Shown here: one piece after another, positions 17,404 to 26,747 of the stretch
How positions within the stretch are numbered: the first letter of the stretch is position 1
Layout of the letters: every line of letters starts with the position of its first letter
Assembly (NCBI RefSeq): GCF_005869225.1
Contig: NZ_SWFP01000001.1
Location: forward strand, 310,001-374,000
Length of the DNA stretch: 64,000 bases
Direction: 5' to 3'
Source: Dyadobacter bucti
GTDB lineage: Bacteria > Bacteroidota > Bacteroidia > Cytophagales > Spirosomataceae
Notes under the pieces: model-generated
What the model saw: the letters and a program-made list of their open reading frames with translations, nothing else
Database searches by the model: none
Told to the model about the DNA's origin: nothing
Program-made: the position numbers and the translations under genes

Positions 17404-18600
17404 ATGTCATTTGTCCAACGCTTGCTGGATCAGTCCCGACTGCCACTTACCGTGCGGCAATTCTGGAAATATGCTTTTTGCTACTGGGCCATTTTCGCCA
17501 TAATCACACTCGGACAGCTTTTTGTACTGTGGTTATTGCGACAAGCTACTATGATGCGACTGCATGAGCTATTCATCTGGCTGCTTGACGGACTATTCTG
17601 GTGGTCGGTCACCCCGCTGGTCCTGTATGCTTCCCTGAAAATCCCGATCGTGTTCAAAAACCGCCAGAGGTCGCTGCTGCGGGCTGTATGCTATCATTTA
17701 TTGATTGTAACCTTCTGCAATATCTTTGTCAATACTTTTCATTATTTGATCACCAACCCGATCATGTTCATGATCATCGGGAAATCCATTCCGATTGAGA
17801 GCTACTTCTATTCTTTTTTTGTTTCATATACCGCGAGTTTTGGCCAGTACATGCTTTTGGTAGTGGGTTTTAACAAAGTATCCTATATTTACCGCTATCA
17901 GGTTTTGAAACAGCAGCATTTTGAGGCTGAGCTTCACAACGAGCAGTTGCGGGGACAGCTTGCGAATGCCCAACTGCAATCCCTGAAAATGCAGCTTAAC
18001 CCACATTTTTTATTCAATACCCTTCATTCGGTCGTGAGCCTGATGATCAAGAACGACATCCGGAAAGCGACGCAGATGATCACGACACTGAGTGACCTGC
18101 TGCGTGCGGTGCTCGTCAACCAGAAAAGCGATTTCATCCCTTTTCATGAAGAACTGAAACTCACACAGCAGTACCTGGCCATTCAGCAGATCCGTTTTCA
18201 GGACCGGCTCCGGGTGGAGTACCATATTGATCCCGAAACCGAAACGACGTCTGTGCCGCAGCTGATCCTGCAGCCCCTGGTGGAAAACTCTTTTACCCAC
18301 GGGATATCCGAGCTCACCACCAATGCGCTGATCCGTATTTCGAGCAGAATACAGGGAGATTTTTTACAAATCGATGTTTTTGACAATGGTATCGGCGTGA
18401 AGCAACGCAAAGCTTCCGCAGGCACCGGCCTCGGACTAAAAAACACACTGGCGAGGTTACAGCAGGCCTACGGAGAAAATGCCGGGCTTATTTTTTCACA
18501 CCCGGCGCAGGGCGGGACACTCGTAACCCTGACCTTTCAATGCCGACCAAACCCCAAAATACAGATAGCCGATGAAGCATTCCTGCCTGATCATAGATGA
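17404..18600 (+). CDS. LytS-type sensor histidine kinase
   Basis: A 398-residue protein. The start ATG 17404 (MSFVQRLLDQSRLPLTV) is chosen because the longer frame from 17152 adds 84 unrelated residues. Four hydrophobic segments lie within about residues 20-150, followed by a short coiled coil and the His_kinase domain QLKMQ-like LKMQLNPHFLFNTLHS with phospho-acceptor H201. The ATPase domain has PQLILQPLVENSFTHG, DNGIGV and GTGLGLKNT. Known: kinases of this family pair with LytTR response regulators, and one is encoded directly downstream with a 29-base overlap. The divergent position relative to susC suggests a role in sensing the same nutrient, but this is inference. Confidence 0.92.
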   Translation: MSFVQRLLDQSRLPLTVRQFWKYAFCYWAIFAIITLGQLFVLWLLRQATMMRLHELFIWLLDGLFWWSVTPLVLYASLKIPIVFKNRQRSLLRAVCYHLLIVTFCNIFVNTFHYLITNPIMFMIIGKSIPIESYFYSFFVSYTASFGQYMLLVVGFNKVSYIYRYQVLKQQHFEAELHNEQLRGQLANAQLQSLKMQLNPHFLFNTLHSVVSLMIKNDIRKATQMITTLSDLLRAVLVNQKSDFIPFHEELKLTQQYLAIQQIRFQDRLRVEYHIDPETETTSVPQLILQPLVENSFTHGISELTTNALIRISSRIQGDFLQIDVFDNGIGVKQRKASAGTGLGLKNTLARLQQAYGENAGLIFSHPAQGGTLVTLTFQCRPNPKIQIADEAFLPDHR

Positions 18601-19345
18601 TGAATTTCTGGCCCGGGACGTCATCAGAACGTTTCTTCAGGCGGACCCGTCGATCCATGTCACGGACGAAGCTGCCAATGGTACACAGGCTGTGATCAAG
18701 ATTCTGCAGCACCGCCCGGACATTGTTTTTCTGGACATTCAGATGCCCGAGCTCGACGGCTTTGAGGTACTTAAGGAAATATGGCCGCACCACCAGCCTT
18801 TTGTAGTTTTCACTACCGCTTATGATCAGTATGCATTGCGTGCATTCGAAGTGAATGCCATCGACTATTTATTAAAACCTTTTGACGAAATCCGATTCCA
18901 CCAGTCATTGGGCAGGGTTAAGGAACGTCTCAGTCAGCAGGCACAGCCTAAGGTCGAAGAACTCGTAAACCGTCTGCTGCACGATCAGCGCGAGGGTAAC
19001 GAAGGACATTTCCTGAGGAGGATACTTGTGAAGGAGTCAGGGCGGATGTTCCTCGTGAAGCTGGACGATATCATCTATTTCGGAGCCGACGGCAATTACA
19101 TTTCACTACATACTGCTCAAAAAACATATGTGATCTACGAAAGTCTTTCCAGTCTTGAAAACCGCCTGGACCCGGCTGTGATGATCCGCACAAGCAGGTC
19201 CAATATCATCAATATCAATTTTATATCGGAACTCGAAACCTATTTTAACGGAGAGTACATTGTGCACCTGACCAATGGTGAAAAGATCAAATGGACCCGC
19301 GGTTACCGTGACAATATCAAGGCATTCCTGACCCGTACCGGCTGA
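18572..19345 (+). CDS. LytTR-family response regulator
   Basis: A 257-residue protein. The receiver domain (about residues 1-120) has acidic residues DDE at 10-12, phospho-acceptor D55 (VFLDIQMPELDG) and K in YLLKPF. The C-terminal LytTR DNA-binding domain (about 150-255) contains RRILVKESGRMFLVKLDDII, GNYISLHT and RTSRSNIININFI. The start overlaps the kinase gene by 29 bases, so the two are translationally coupled. Known: LytTR regulators bind direct repeats in promoters; its targets cannot be read here. Confidence 0.94.
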   Translation: MKHSCLIIDDEFLARDVIRTFLQADPSIHVTDEAANGTQAVIKILQHRPDIVFLDIQMPELDGFEVLKEIWPHHQPFVVFTTAYDQYALRAFEVNAIDYLLKPFDEIRFHQSLGRVKERLSQQAQPKVEELVNRLLHDQREGNEGHFLRRILVKESGRMFLVKLDDIIYFGADGNYISLHTAQKTYVIYESLSSLENRLDPAVMIRTSRSNIININFISELETYFNGEYIVHLTNGEKIKWTRGYRDNIKAFLTRTG

Positions 19346-19500
19346 ACCGCCGCCGACACTTGACCCTCGGATTACGACGTTCCACAGGGTTGAACGCTCA
19401 CTTCGGATAATTCCGTTCTTCTTTTGAAACTGTGTTGGATAGTTTTAGCCCGGATAATTCTGCTTATCCGGTTTTTCAGTTCTTAAACAATCTAATAGCC

Positions 19501-19830
19501 ATGTCAATGAAAAATTCGAACACCACTTTTTCTTCTTTCAATCCCTTCAGGTTCATTCGTGCCAACCTGGCTGCATCCATTTGTCTGGCTCTGGGATTGA
19601 GTTTTGTTTTCTACGAGCGGTTCGTCACTTCTGAAAATGAAGCTTCCAAAAGTCAGAGCCCCGAACACGGCACACCCAAAAAAATGACCGAAAAATGGAC
19701 GTATGACGAGATCGCGAAAAAACTCATTTTCCAGTACTGTGAGCAACCCGACGATCATTCAACTCCTGATGGTACGAGGGTATTCTTTCAATGGAAACCG
19801 GAATGGCCGAAAATCAAAGTAACGATCTGA
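19501..19830 (+). CDS. Small membrane-anchored protein of unknown function
   Basis: A 109-residue frame from ATG 19501 (MSMKNSNTTFSSFNPFRFIR). One transmembrane stretch, LAASICLALGLSFVFY (about residues 26-42), is followed by a charged tail of about 65 residues containing MTEKWTYDEIAKKLIFQYCE and ending FFQWKPEWPKIKVTI. A longer frame from 19432 is possible, but the later ATG sits directly before the basic N-terminus. I do not recognise the family. A strong terminator follows at 19867, which supports it as a real transcript end. Confidence 0.55.
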   Translation: MSMKNSNTTFSSFNPFRFIRANLAASICLALGLSFVFYERFVTSENEASKSQSPEHGTPKKMTEKWTYDEIAKKLIFQYCEQPDDHSTPDGTRVFFQWKPEWPKIKVTI

Positions 19831-19866
19831 GCCAGGCAGATATATGCAGGATTTCTCTCCCCTATC

Positions 19867-19909
19867 CAAAAGCAGCCGGATGAATATGATCGGGCTGCTT
19901 TTGTTTTTT
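19867..19909 (+). terminator. Intrinsic terminator
   Basis: The arms CAAAAGCAGCC (19867-19877) and GGCTGCTTTTG (19893-19903) pair perfectly around a 15-base loop and are followed by TTTTTTG. It ends the small membrane-protein gene and possibly the lytS/lytTR transcript. Confidence 0.85.
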
Positions 19910-19960
19910 GAACGACCGCGGCAGGAAAGCACCGGCACAGGCAAAAAATAAGTTAGGTTT

Positions 19961-20019
19961 TGTATATGATACTTCGGTTACATAACAAGAATTGATATCT
20001 TTATTCATTGTATATCATA
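19961..20019 (+). promoter_or_regulatory. Repeated TGTATATSATA sites upstream of lysR
   Basis: TGTATATGATA (19961-19971) and TGTATATCATA (20009-20019) are near-identical, spaced 48 bases, and the second ends 10 bases before the lysR start. They could be autoregulatory LysR sites. Support is only the repetition and position. Confidence 0.4.
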
Positions 20020-20029
20020 ACCCTTCTTT

Positions 20030-20938
20030 ATGCTATCATTTCGACACGAGGTATTTTTTGAAGTTGCCAGTCTTTTGAGCTACACCAAAGCAAGTCACGT
20101 ATTGAACCTTAGCCAGCCCGCCATCAGCAAACATATCAAAGCATTAGAGGACGGATACAAAACAAGTCTGTTTGAGCGAACAGGCAGCAGTATCCGGCTG
20201 ACCGACTCAGGAAATATCCTGTTGACCTACCTCCGCCAGGCGAGAGAAATACAGGTCCGGCTGGAATACGAGCTCAGCGTACACCAGGATGAGTATAATG
20301 CCAAGGGTGAGCTGCGGCTGGGTGCGAGTACGACAGTTGCGCTGTACATCATCCCTGAGATTCTCTCTGCATTCCGGCATTTGTACCCCCACATTCATAT
20401 TACCCTCCTTAACCGAAATTCGGAGAACATTCTGGCCGCCCTGGGCGGTAACCAGATAGACCTGGGAATTATTGAAGGCCAGACTAAAACCACTTCCTTC
20501 AACTACCGCTATTACCTTACCGATGAGATCATTGCGGTTTGCTCCCCCAAGAGCGAGCTATGGGAGAAGGATTCTATTTCCCTGGACGACCTCCGGAAAT
20601 ATCCCGTGGCACTCCGGGAAAGAGGATCTGGTACGCTGGCCTCCGTCAAATCCGCGTTAAAAGTAAAAGGTCTGAAAATTTCGGACCTGAAGAACAACAT
20701 CTCACTGGGTGGTACAGAAGCACTCAAAAACTTTCTTCTTGTAGACGACTGCCTGGGGTTCCTGCCGCTGCTTTCTGTAAAAAAGGAACTGGCTTCCAGG
20801 ACGTTGAAGCGCGTTTTTGTGGACGGACTGGATGTGAAAAGGCAGTTTTATTTTATTCAGCGCCACGGCTCAGAGAATGACCCGATGGGGCAGGCTTTTG
20901 TGAAATACGCTTTGAACGGTCATAACCTCAAGTTATAG
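20030..20938 (+). CDS. LysR-family transcriptional regulator
   Basis: A 302-residue protein. The winged helix-turn-helix (about residues 1-62) includes FFEVASLLSYTKASHVLNLS, QPAISKHIKALED and LFERTG. The substrate-binding domain (about 88-300) starts GELRLGASTTVALYIIPEIL and contains IDLGIIEGQ, LRERGSGT and LVDDCLGFLPLLSV. The CysB/CysL-like layout suggests a small-molecule inducer. Unusually, no divergent or adjacent target operon is evident: the next gene is a 74-residue unknown in the same direction. A 7-base inverted repeat overlaps the stop codon (20931-20947). Targets unknown. Confidence 0.92.
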   Translation: MLSFRHEVFFEVASLLSYTKASHVLNLSQPAISKHIKALEDGYKTSLFERTGSSIRLTDSGNILLTYLRQAREIQVRLEYELSVHQDEYNAKGELRLGASTTVALYIIPEILSAFRHLYPHIHITLLNRNSENILAALGGNQIDLGIIEGQTKTTSFNYRYYLTDEIIAVCSPKSELWEKDSISLDDLRKYPVALRERGSGTLASVKSALKVKGLKISDLKNNISLGGTEALKNFLLVDDCLGFLPLLSVKKELASRTLKRVFVDGLDVKRQFYFIQRHGSENDPMGQAFVKYALNGHNLKL

Positions 20939-21097
20939 TGTATAACTAAATAGTATTGGCTTTTAAAATTATGCCGGTTTATTTTCGTGCGAATTTCCCA
21001 TCTGGATAAATAACCCGGCCTTTTGCATTCACTCAACGGCGTGCAGGCTACATCTTCTGATCATTGAACCCATACACTAAGGATAGGTAAAACTATA

Positions 21098-21322
21098 ATG
21101 TCGGACACTAAAAATTTATTCCCGCAATTCAAGCATTCTGCTACACAATTACAAAAATTCCTCCAGGCCAATGACATGTTTACAATTTTACTTAAGAACG
21201 GCACCATCATCCATCATCAACCTGAAGATGCCGCAAAATTCCGGAATTGGCTGCTAGCGCACCACATCGAGGATCTGAGAACTTCGGTTTCAAAGCGATC
21301 CAAGGGTTTTCCGAAAAAATAA
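21098..21322 (+). CDS. Small conserved protein of unknown family, copy 1
   Basis: A 74-residue acidic/basic mixed protein, MSDTKNLFPQFKHSATQLQK onward. Its core is FTILLKNGTIIHHQP then FRNWLLAHHIEDL. A second gene at 43705-43941 encodes a protein with 26 identical residues over 46 ungapped positions (from LQKFLQA to IEDLRTS). The conservation of two unlinked copies in frame is the best evidence that both are real genes. It contains no Cys, no signal and no membrane segment, so it is probably cytoplasmic. The core looks like a beta-hairpin followed by a helix. I do not recognise the family and assign no function. Confidence 0.72.
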   Translation: MSDTKNLFPQFKHSATQLQKFLQANDMFTILLKNGTIIHHQPEDAAKFRNWLLAHHIEDLRTSVSKRSKGFPKK

Positions 21323-21449
21323 CCACGCGGCCCCGGCTCCTTTAAAAATTCAATTAAAAATTACGTTTATCATATATCGTTAGACAATCCGGGTATAATC
21401 CATCCGCTGTCATTGTAGCATGCGACTGTTTTCGAACGCATGGTCACTA

Positions 21450-21618
21450 CGGGAAATAGGACCCAGACATCTGGCGCTGTAAACGGCTTCCATGGATGGT
21501 TTGCAGCACGTTTTGCAAGGATACGCTGGCGGTAAGTGTTAACGGTATGTATACTAATCGACAAAAGGCCGAAATTTCCCAAGTTAATTTCCCATCGCAG
21601 ATCATGCCCACGGCAGGC
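21450..21618 (-). pseudogene. Decayed LuxR-type helix-turn-helix fragment
   Basis: On the minus strand three frames give successive parts of a LuxR/GerE DNA-binding domain: MICDGKLTWEIS (from 21605), then LLSISIHTVNTYRQRILAK, then CCKPSMEAVYSARCLGPIS. The pattern (IxxxLxIS-xHTVNTYRQRIL) is the recognition region of PAS-linked LuxR regulators. Two frameshifts break it, the second explicable by loss of one A from the run at LAK. The N-terminal part is missing because the glycosyltransferase gene ends at 21626. I read it as the remnant C-terminus of a lost regulator. Confidence 0.6.
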
Positions 21619-21625
21619 TGCAATG

Positions 21626-23266
21626 CTATTTTATGTAAAGCAGGTAACGCTGCTCCACGGTTTCACTTCTCGTTTTGGGCGATAAAAACTCCCTTTTCAA
21701 ACGGGTGATATGAAAATGGTCGGGCCGGGCAACAATACTGGTCTGCACACCCGCTTTCGTCAGGCTGTCGTTGACGGCCGGTGTGGTATACAAAACACAG
21801 GGCCGCGTGCCGAGAAACCTGCTCAAACTATCTATATTCCCGATCACGTTTACATCTCCCGGTGCATAAAATTCAAATGCGTGCGCATAAGGCGTCTTAT
21901 AAGTTGCGGCTGGCAGGTTCTTCCCTTCCAGAATCCTCGCAGCCTGCCTGCCCGACTGGTATTGCAGCAGAAACGGATAAAAATTGAAAAACAAGAACAC
22001 ATACATGACCGCGGCTGTCGCGTAACCTCTGAAGACGAGTTGCTGCAATTGGTCTGGTGTACGGCCAAAAACACCTAATATCAGGATCACTATAATTTCC
22101 ACCGTCGACACTATTCCCTGTTTGATTCCCGTGAAATATAAAAGCCACAGCGCCAGCGCACCCGTCAGCAGTAATATGACCGTCTGAGCCAAAGAAAAAT
22201 AGCGAAGACCGCCCCGGTTAGCCTGCTCGTACAGAAAGTATGCGGTGATGATCGAGAAATAAGGGAAAACAATAACGATATAATGCGGGAGCTGGAATTT
22301 GGACAGGGAAAACAGCAAAAATGTAACCAGCGCGCTGCCATAGATCACCCACCGGACAGGTTCACGTTTTTTATCATAACGAATCAAATAAACGATCCCC
22401 GCCACCAAGCCTATCGACCAGGGCAAAAAAGCCCAGAGCGTGGTATGCACAAAAAACAACAGACTCCCGCGGCCTTTGATCGGGCCGGTATTAAAAAACC
22501 GCCCGAACTGACTGTCCCAGAAAAAGAATTTCAAACCTGAAACATGGGTCCTGCCGAACACGATCTTCTCCGGATGCATATCAAACTGAACATATAAACT
22601 GTACAATTCGGGCAGGATAAAAATAAAGCTCAGCACCAGGAATAGGTACCAGCGGTAATTTAGAAACTGCTTCCACTCCCCTGCTATCGCCCAGAAAATC
22701 ACCCAGCCTCCACCAATTGTGATCAGTACAAAAATCCCTTTCGTCATGATAGCCGCCGCGGTAAAAAATGCCGCGGCAACGATATGAATCCAATGTTTCC
22801 GGTGGTAAACGTTCAGCATGTGCCAGATAGCCGCAATGATGCAGGTGGTGAGGTAGGGTTCGGCACGTACATCGAAATTGCCCAGCGAACTATGCAAAGC
22901 CACCGCGTAAATCAGTACCGAAAGCTGCGCCACGGACACATTAAAAAGGTCCCTGGCTGTAACATAGGTATACCAGAGCCCGGCCAGCCAGAAAATAAAG
23001 GAAGGTACCTTGTATGCAAAACCCGTCACCCCGAATATTTTGTAGCTGATCGCAGCCATCCAGAAAGGAAAATGAGGCTTATCCAGCCACTCGTGCCCGT
23101 CGACAAATAAATTACTCCAGTCGTTATGCTCCGCGATGCGTTTGGCGATCGTGGCATAAAGCGCGCTGTCGGGCTCCATGACATCCAGCCAGAGGCCCGG
23201 AACATTTAAAAGGATACCAAACAGTAAAAGCCAGGGAAAGTGACGTTGTAGAAGCGGGTAAGCCAT
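21626..23266 (-). CDS. GT39/PMT-like membrane glycosyltransferase
   Basis: A 546-residue polytopic membrane protein with about 10-12 hydrophobic segments. Near the N-terminus, LDVMEPDSALYATIAKRIAE has the acidic residue typical of the first periplasmic loop of ArnT/PMT-type (GT-C) transferases. WLDKPHFPFWMAAISYKIFG and IMTKGIF are further family features. Known: such enzymes move a sugar from a polyprenyl phosphate to a lipid or protein at the periplasmic face. Acceptor and donor cannot be told. It is divergent from the Nif3 gene (129-base gap) and ends next to a LuxR remnant. Confidence 0.85.
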   Translation of the reverse strand: MAYPLLQRHFPWLLLFGILLNVPGLWLDVMEPDSALYATIAKRIAEHNDWSNLFVDGHEWLDKPHFPFWMAAISYKIFGVTGFAYKVPSFIFWLAGLWYTYVTARDLFNVSVAQLSVLIYAVALHSSLGNFDVRAEPYLTTCIIAAIWHMLNVYHRKHWIHIVAAAFFTAAAIMTKGIFVLITIGGGWVIFWAIAGEWKQFLNYRWYLFLVLSFIFILPELYSLYVQFDMHPEKIVFGRTHVSGLKFFFWDSQFGRFFNTGPIKGRGSLLFFVHTTLWAFLPWSIGLVAGIVYLIRYDKKREPVRWVIYGSALVTFLLFSLSKFQLPHYIVIVFPYFSIITAYFLYEQANRGGLRYFSLAQTVILLLTGALALWLLYFTGIKQGIVSTVEIIVILILGVFGRTPDQLQQLVFRGYATAAVMYVFLFFNFYPFLLQYQSGRQAARILEGKNLPAATYKTPYAHAFEFYAPGDVNVIGNIDSLSRFLGTRPCVLYTTPAVNDSLTKAGVQTSIVARPDHFHITRLKREFLSPKTRSETVEQRYLLYIK

Positions 23267-23395
23267 GCTTGCCGGAATTATTTTAAGTAGATCGGGAACA
23301 ATTGTATTTTTAGAAACAGGTCAAAGATATACGGTAACCGCTGTTTTTTGCCCTTTGCAACGCATTTAATCTTGAAAATATCAACCATAAAAAGC

Positions 23396-24325
23396 ATGAA
23401 AAAACCATCATCCCCATCGTCGGCCACCAGCAGGGACAGGCGAAAGTTCATGATCAATACTGTGAAAACCGCTGGCGGGCTGGCACTTCTTGGCATAAAA
23501 CCTGCCTTTGCGACGCGCCATGATGCTCATGCAAATAAGCAGCATACGGTGCAGGATATCATGGACCTGATCTTTAAAGAAGGAGGGCTTTCCCCGATCA
23601 AGGATACGGTGGATACGCTCAAATCCGGTAAAGCCAGTCAGCCGGTGACAGGAATCGTGACCACCATGTTTGCAACAATTCCTGTCATTGAAGAAGCCGT
23701 AAAACGCAAAGCCAATTTTATCATCGCCCACGAGCCAACTTTCTACAATCACCGCGACGATACCGAAATGGTGCCGGATAATGGCGTTGTAAAACAAAAA
23801 CAGGAGCTGCTGGACAAACACAAAATAGTTGTCTGGCGGTTTCACGACTACTGCCACGCACTCCGTCCCGACGCTGTCAGCTATGGCGTAGCCAAAAAAG
23901 CAAACTGGCTTTCCTACTTTAAAACCGGCGAAAATATGCTGACCATCCCGCCTGTTTCCCTTCAGGCACTTGTGAAACATCTGAAATCATCGCTGGGAAT
24001 TGCGCACCTGCGTGTCATTGGAAATCCCGAACAAACCTGCGAACGGGTGGCGCTGCTGCCAGGCGCATGGGGAGGTACGCGGCAAATTTCCACGGCTGAA
24101 ACACAAAAGCCCGATGTGCTCATTGTAGGGGAAGTTTCGGAATGGGAAACCGCGGAATACATACGCGACGGGAGATCGTTGGGCAGGAAAACCGCACTGA
24201 TTGTACTCGGGCACGCGCAGAGTGAAGAGCCGGGAATGGAGTGGTTTGTGGACTGGCTGCAACCGAAGATCAGGGACGTAAAAGTTTCCCACATTGCTTC
24301 GGGAAATCCTTTTACCTGGATGTGA
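23396..24325 (+). CDS. Nif3-family dinuclear-metal protein with a twin-arginine leader
   Basis: A 309-residue protein from ATG 23396 (MKKPSSPSSATSRDRRKFMI). The longer frame from 23348 starts before this without useful content. RDRRKFMINTVKTAGGLALL resembles a Tat leader. The Nif3/GTP-cyclohydrolase-I-type-2 fold follows, with VQDIMDLIFKEGG, FIIAHEPTFYNH (metal His), WRFHDYCHA, and the late motif VGEVSEWETAEYIRDG and GHAQSEEPGMEW. Known: Nif3 proteins are widespread, usually cytoplasmic hexamers with two metals; their substrates are poorly defined. The export leader is the odd feature. Confidence 0.85.
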   Translation: MKKPSSPSSATSRDRRKFMINTVKTAGGLALLGIKPAFATRHDAHANKQHTVQDIMDLIFKEGGLSPIKDTVDTLKSGKASQPVTGIVTTMFATIPVIEEAVKRKANFIIAHEPTFYNHRDDTEMVPDNGVVKQKQELLDKHKIVVWRFHDYCHALRPDAVSYGVAKKANWLSYFKTGENMLTIPPVSLQALVKHLKSSLGIAHLRVIGNPEQTCERVALLPGAWGGTRQISTAETQKPDVLIVGEVSEWETAEYIRDGRSLGRKTALIVLGHAQSEEPGMEWFVDWLQPKIRDVKVSHIASGNPFTWM

Positions 24326-24329
24326 TAAA

Positions 24330-24365
24330 TCGTCCGTCGCACCACCAATTTGCTGCGACGGACGA
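24330..24365. terminator. Bidirectional hairpin between convergent genes
   Basis: The 12-base arms 24330-24341 (TCGTCCGTCGCA) and 24354-24365 pair perfectly with a 12-base loop. It lies exactly between the Nif3 stop (24325) and the malic enzyme stop (24374), so it can serve both. Confidence 0.7.
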
Positions 24366-24373
24366 CAACCATT

Positions 24374-26641
24374 TTATGACCTGTCCACAACAGCTACTGC
24401 CACCATATTGAAAATTTCCCTTACCGTACTGCCCAGCTGAAGAACGTGGATCGGCTTTTTGAGACCCATCAGCACCGGGCCTATTTTTTCAATCTGCGCG
24501 ATTTCTTTCAGCAGGTTATATGCGATATTGGAAGAAGATAAGTCGGGGAATATCAATGTGTTGGCACCTGATTTTGCAAGGGGAGAAAACGGATATGTTT
24601 CTCTCAGCAAATCAAGGTTAAAAGGTAAATGCGCCTGCATTTCACCATCAACGATCAGGTCGGGATGTTTTTTCTGAAGAATACTGACCGCCTCCTTCAT
24701 TTTTAACGCATCGTCACCTGCCGCACTCCCAAAAGTGGAATAGGAAAGAAAAGCAATCCGCGGTTCCACATTCAGCCTTCTTACCTCCTTGGCTGTGATC
24801 TCGGCAATTTCAACAAGTTCCTCTGCCGTAGGACTGAAATTGACCGTAGTATCAGCCAGGAATATCGGCCCGAACCGGCTCATGAGAATATACATTCCGA
24901 GCACCTTATTAATACCATCCTGCAACCCCACCACCTGTATGGCTGGACGTAAAGTCTGGGGATAATTACGGGTAAGGCCCGAAATAAGGACATCTGCCTC
25001 CCCTACCGCCACCATGGCCGCGCCGTAGTAATTCCGGTGTTTCATCAGATCCATGGCATCCGACAAAGTCAAACCCTTCCTTTTTCTTCTTTCGTGAATA
25101 AATTCGGCGTACGCTGTCAGCTCTTTTTCCTGCTTGCGTGAGCGCGGATCAATGATACGGACACCTTCGATCGCCAGTTTGTTCTCCTTGATCATTTTCT
25201 TGATCCTGGTCACATTCCCCAGCAGGATCGGCCATGCAATTTTCTGTTCGAGCACTTCCTGCACGGCTTTTAACACCGTTATATTTTCACCGTCCGTAAA
25301 CACCACCCGTTTCGGAGTCTGTTTTGCCTGGTTGATAATGCCCCGGATCAGCGAATTGTCCAGCCCGATCCTGTTGGACAAATTGAGATGATATTCATCC
25401 CAGTCCGTAATTGCCTTTCGGGCCACGCCCGATTCCATTGCGGCTCTGGCGACCGCCGGAGCTACCGTTGTCAGCAGCCGGGTATCGGTGGGTTTTGGTA
25501 AAATATAACGTCTCCCGAACGACAGGTTTTTTTCTCCGTAGGTCATATTGACGATTTCCGGCACTGTCCTTTTTGCCAGCGAAGCCAGCGCACGTACCGC
25601 AGCCAGCTTCATTTCTTCGTTGATCATCGTCGCCCTTACATCCAGCGCACCACGGAAAATATACGGGAACCCAAGCACATTGTTCACCTGGTTGGGATAA
25701 TCGGAGCGCCCCGTAGCCATGATGATATCCGGACGAACTTCAACCGCATCGGTATAAGAAATTTCCGGATTAGGGTTTGCCATCGCAAAAACGATACAAT
25801 CGGATGCCATGGATTTGACCATATCCTGGGTCACCACCCCTCCTACCGACAACCCCAGGAACATATCCGCTCCGTGCATGGCGTCGGCCAGTTTCCAGTC
25901 TTCGGGCAGGCCTTCAACTGCGTACTTGAATTGTTTGGGTGCGAGATTGGTACGTCCGGTATGGATCAGCCCGTCTTTGTCAAACACTGTTATGTTCTCA
26001 GGTTTCACACCCAGCACAACGTATAAATCCAGACATGCGATCGCCGCTGCGCCTGCTCCGTTGGCTACCAACTTTATTTTGTCAATCTCTTTTCCTGATA
26101 AATCAAGGGCATTCAGCAGTGCGGCTGCACTTGTTATTGCGGTACCATGCTGGTCGTCGTGCATCACCGGAATGCTTAGTTCCTCCCGAAGGCGTTCTTC
26201 GATCTCGAAACATGCTGGGGCAGCGATATCTTCCAGGTTTACAGCACCGAAAGTAGGCTGCAATATCCTTACCGTCCTGACAAACTCATCTACATTTTTG
26301 GTATCGAGCTCAATATCAAATGAATCAATGTCTGCGTAGATTTTGAACAACAGGCTTTTTCCTTCCATCACGGGTTTGGACGCGCCGGGGCCGATATCTC
26401 CCAGGCCCAGAACGGCGGTACCGTTGGTAATGACCGCCACGAGGTTACCTTTTGCCGTATAATCGTAAATCTTATCCGGCGACTCTGCAATAGCAAGACA
26501 GGGTTCAGCTACCCCAGGTGAGTAGGCCAGAGACAAATCCCGCTGGTTGAGGGTTTCTTTTGTCGGGCGGACTTCAATTTTTCCGGGACGACCTTTTGCA
26601 TGGTAATGCAATGCGTCTTCCCGTAATTTTTGTGAGGACAT
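24374..26641 (-). CDS. maeB: NADP-dependent malic enzyme fused to phosphotransacetylase-like domain
   Basis: A 755-residue protein, the usual length for MaeB. The N-terminal malic domain (about residues 10-160) includes [20 protein letters not shown] and [17 protein letters not shown]. The NAD(P)-binding domain (about 165-400) includes [20 protein letters not shown] and [17 protein letters not shown]. The phosphate acetyltransferase-like domain (about 430-755) includes [16 protein letters not shown] and [16 protein letters not shown]. Known: it converts malate to pyruvate with NADP reduction; the C-terminal domain binds acetyl-CoA for regulation and is normally not a transacetylase. A hairpin lies at 26661-26692 and a repeated element at 26681-26738 just upstream. 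Confidence 0.95.
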   Translation of the reverse strand: MSSQKLREDALHYHAKGRPGKIEVRPTKETLNQRDLSLAYSPGVAEPCLAIAESPDKIYDYTAKGNLVAVITNGTAVLGLGDIGPGASKPVMEGKSLLFKIYADIDSFDIELDTKNVDEFVRTVRILQPTFGAVNLEDIAAPACFEIEERLREELSIPVMHDDQHGTAITSAAALLNALDLSGKEIDKIKLVANGAGAAAIACLDLYVVLGVKPENITVFDKDGLIHTGRTNLAPKQFKYAVEGLPEDWKLADAMHGADMFLGLSVGGVVTQDMVKSMASDCIVFAMANPNPEISYTDAVEVRPDIIMATGRSDYPNQVNNVLGFPYIFRGALDVRATMINEEMKLAAVRALASLAKRTVPEIVNMTYGEKNLSFGRRYILPKPTDTRLLTTVAPAVARAAMESGVARKAITDWDEYHLNLSNRIGLDNSLIRGIINQAKQTPKRVVFTDGENITVLKAVQEVLEQKIAWPILLGNVTRIKKMIKENKLAIEGVRIIDPRSRKQEKELTAYAEFIHERRKRKGLTLSDAMDLMKHRNYYGAAMVAVGEADVLISGLTRNYPQTLRPAIQVVGLQDGINKVLGMYILMSRFGPIFLADTTVNFSPTAEELVEIAEITAKEVRRLNVEPRIAFLSYSTFGSAAGDDALKMKEAVSILQKKHPDLIVDGEMQAHLPFNLDLLRETYPFSPLAKSGANTLIFPDLSSSNIAYNLLKEIAQIEKIGPVLMGLKKPIHVLQLGSTVREIFNMVAVAVVDRS

Positions 26642-26660
26642 ATCAAGTTGGTTACTAATG

Positions 26661-26692
26661 AAAACCCGGCCCGATCATTTCTGCCGGGTTTT
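26661..26692 (-). terminator. Hairpin between TolB-like gene and maeB
   Basis: AAAACCCGGC (26661-26670) pairs perfectly with GCCGGGTTTT (26683-26692). In the minus direction the stem ends in TTTT, so it can terminate the TolB-like transcript. It is only 20 bases upstream of the maeB start, so it could also act in the maeB leader. Confidence 0.6.
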
Positions 26693-26738
26693 CGGGTCTT
26701 TCTAAACCTAACACTTGTCGCGACAATATCCAAATCCG
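26681..26738. repeat. 58-bp dispersed element, copy 1, containing TTGTCGCGACAA
   Basis: This stretch matches 28732-28790 in the same orientation with only a few differences. Its core is ACACTTGTCGCGACAATATC, including the 12-base palindrome TTGTCGCGACAA at 26715-26726. It lies upstream of maeB and may be a duplicated regulatory segment. Confidence 0.75.
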
Positions 26739-26747
26739 ATACCTTAC

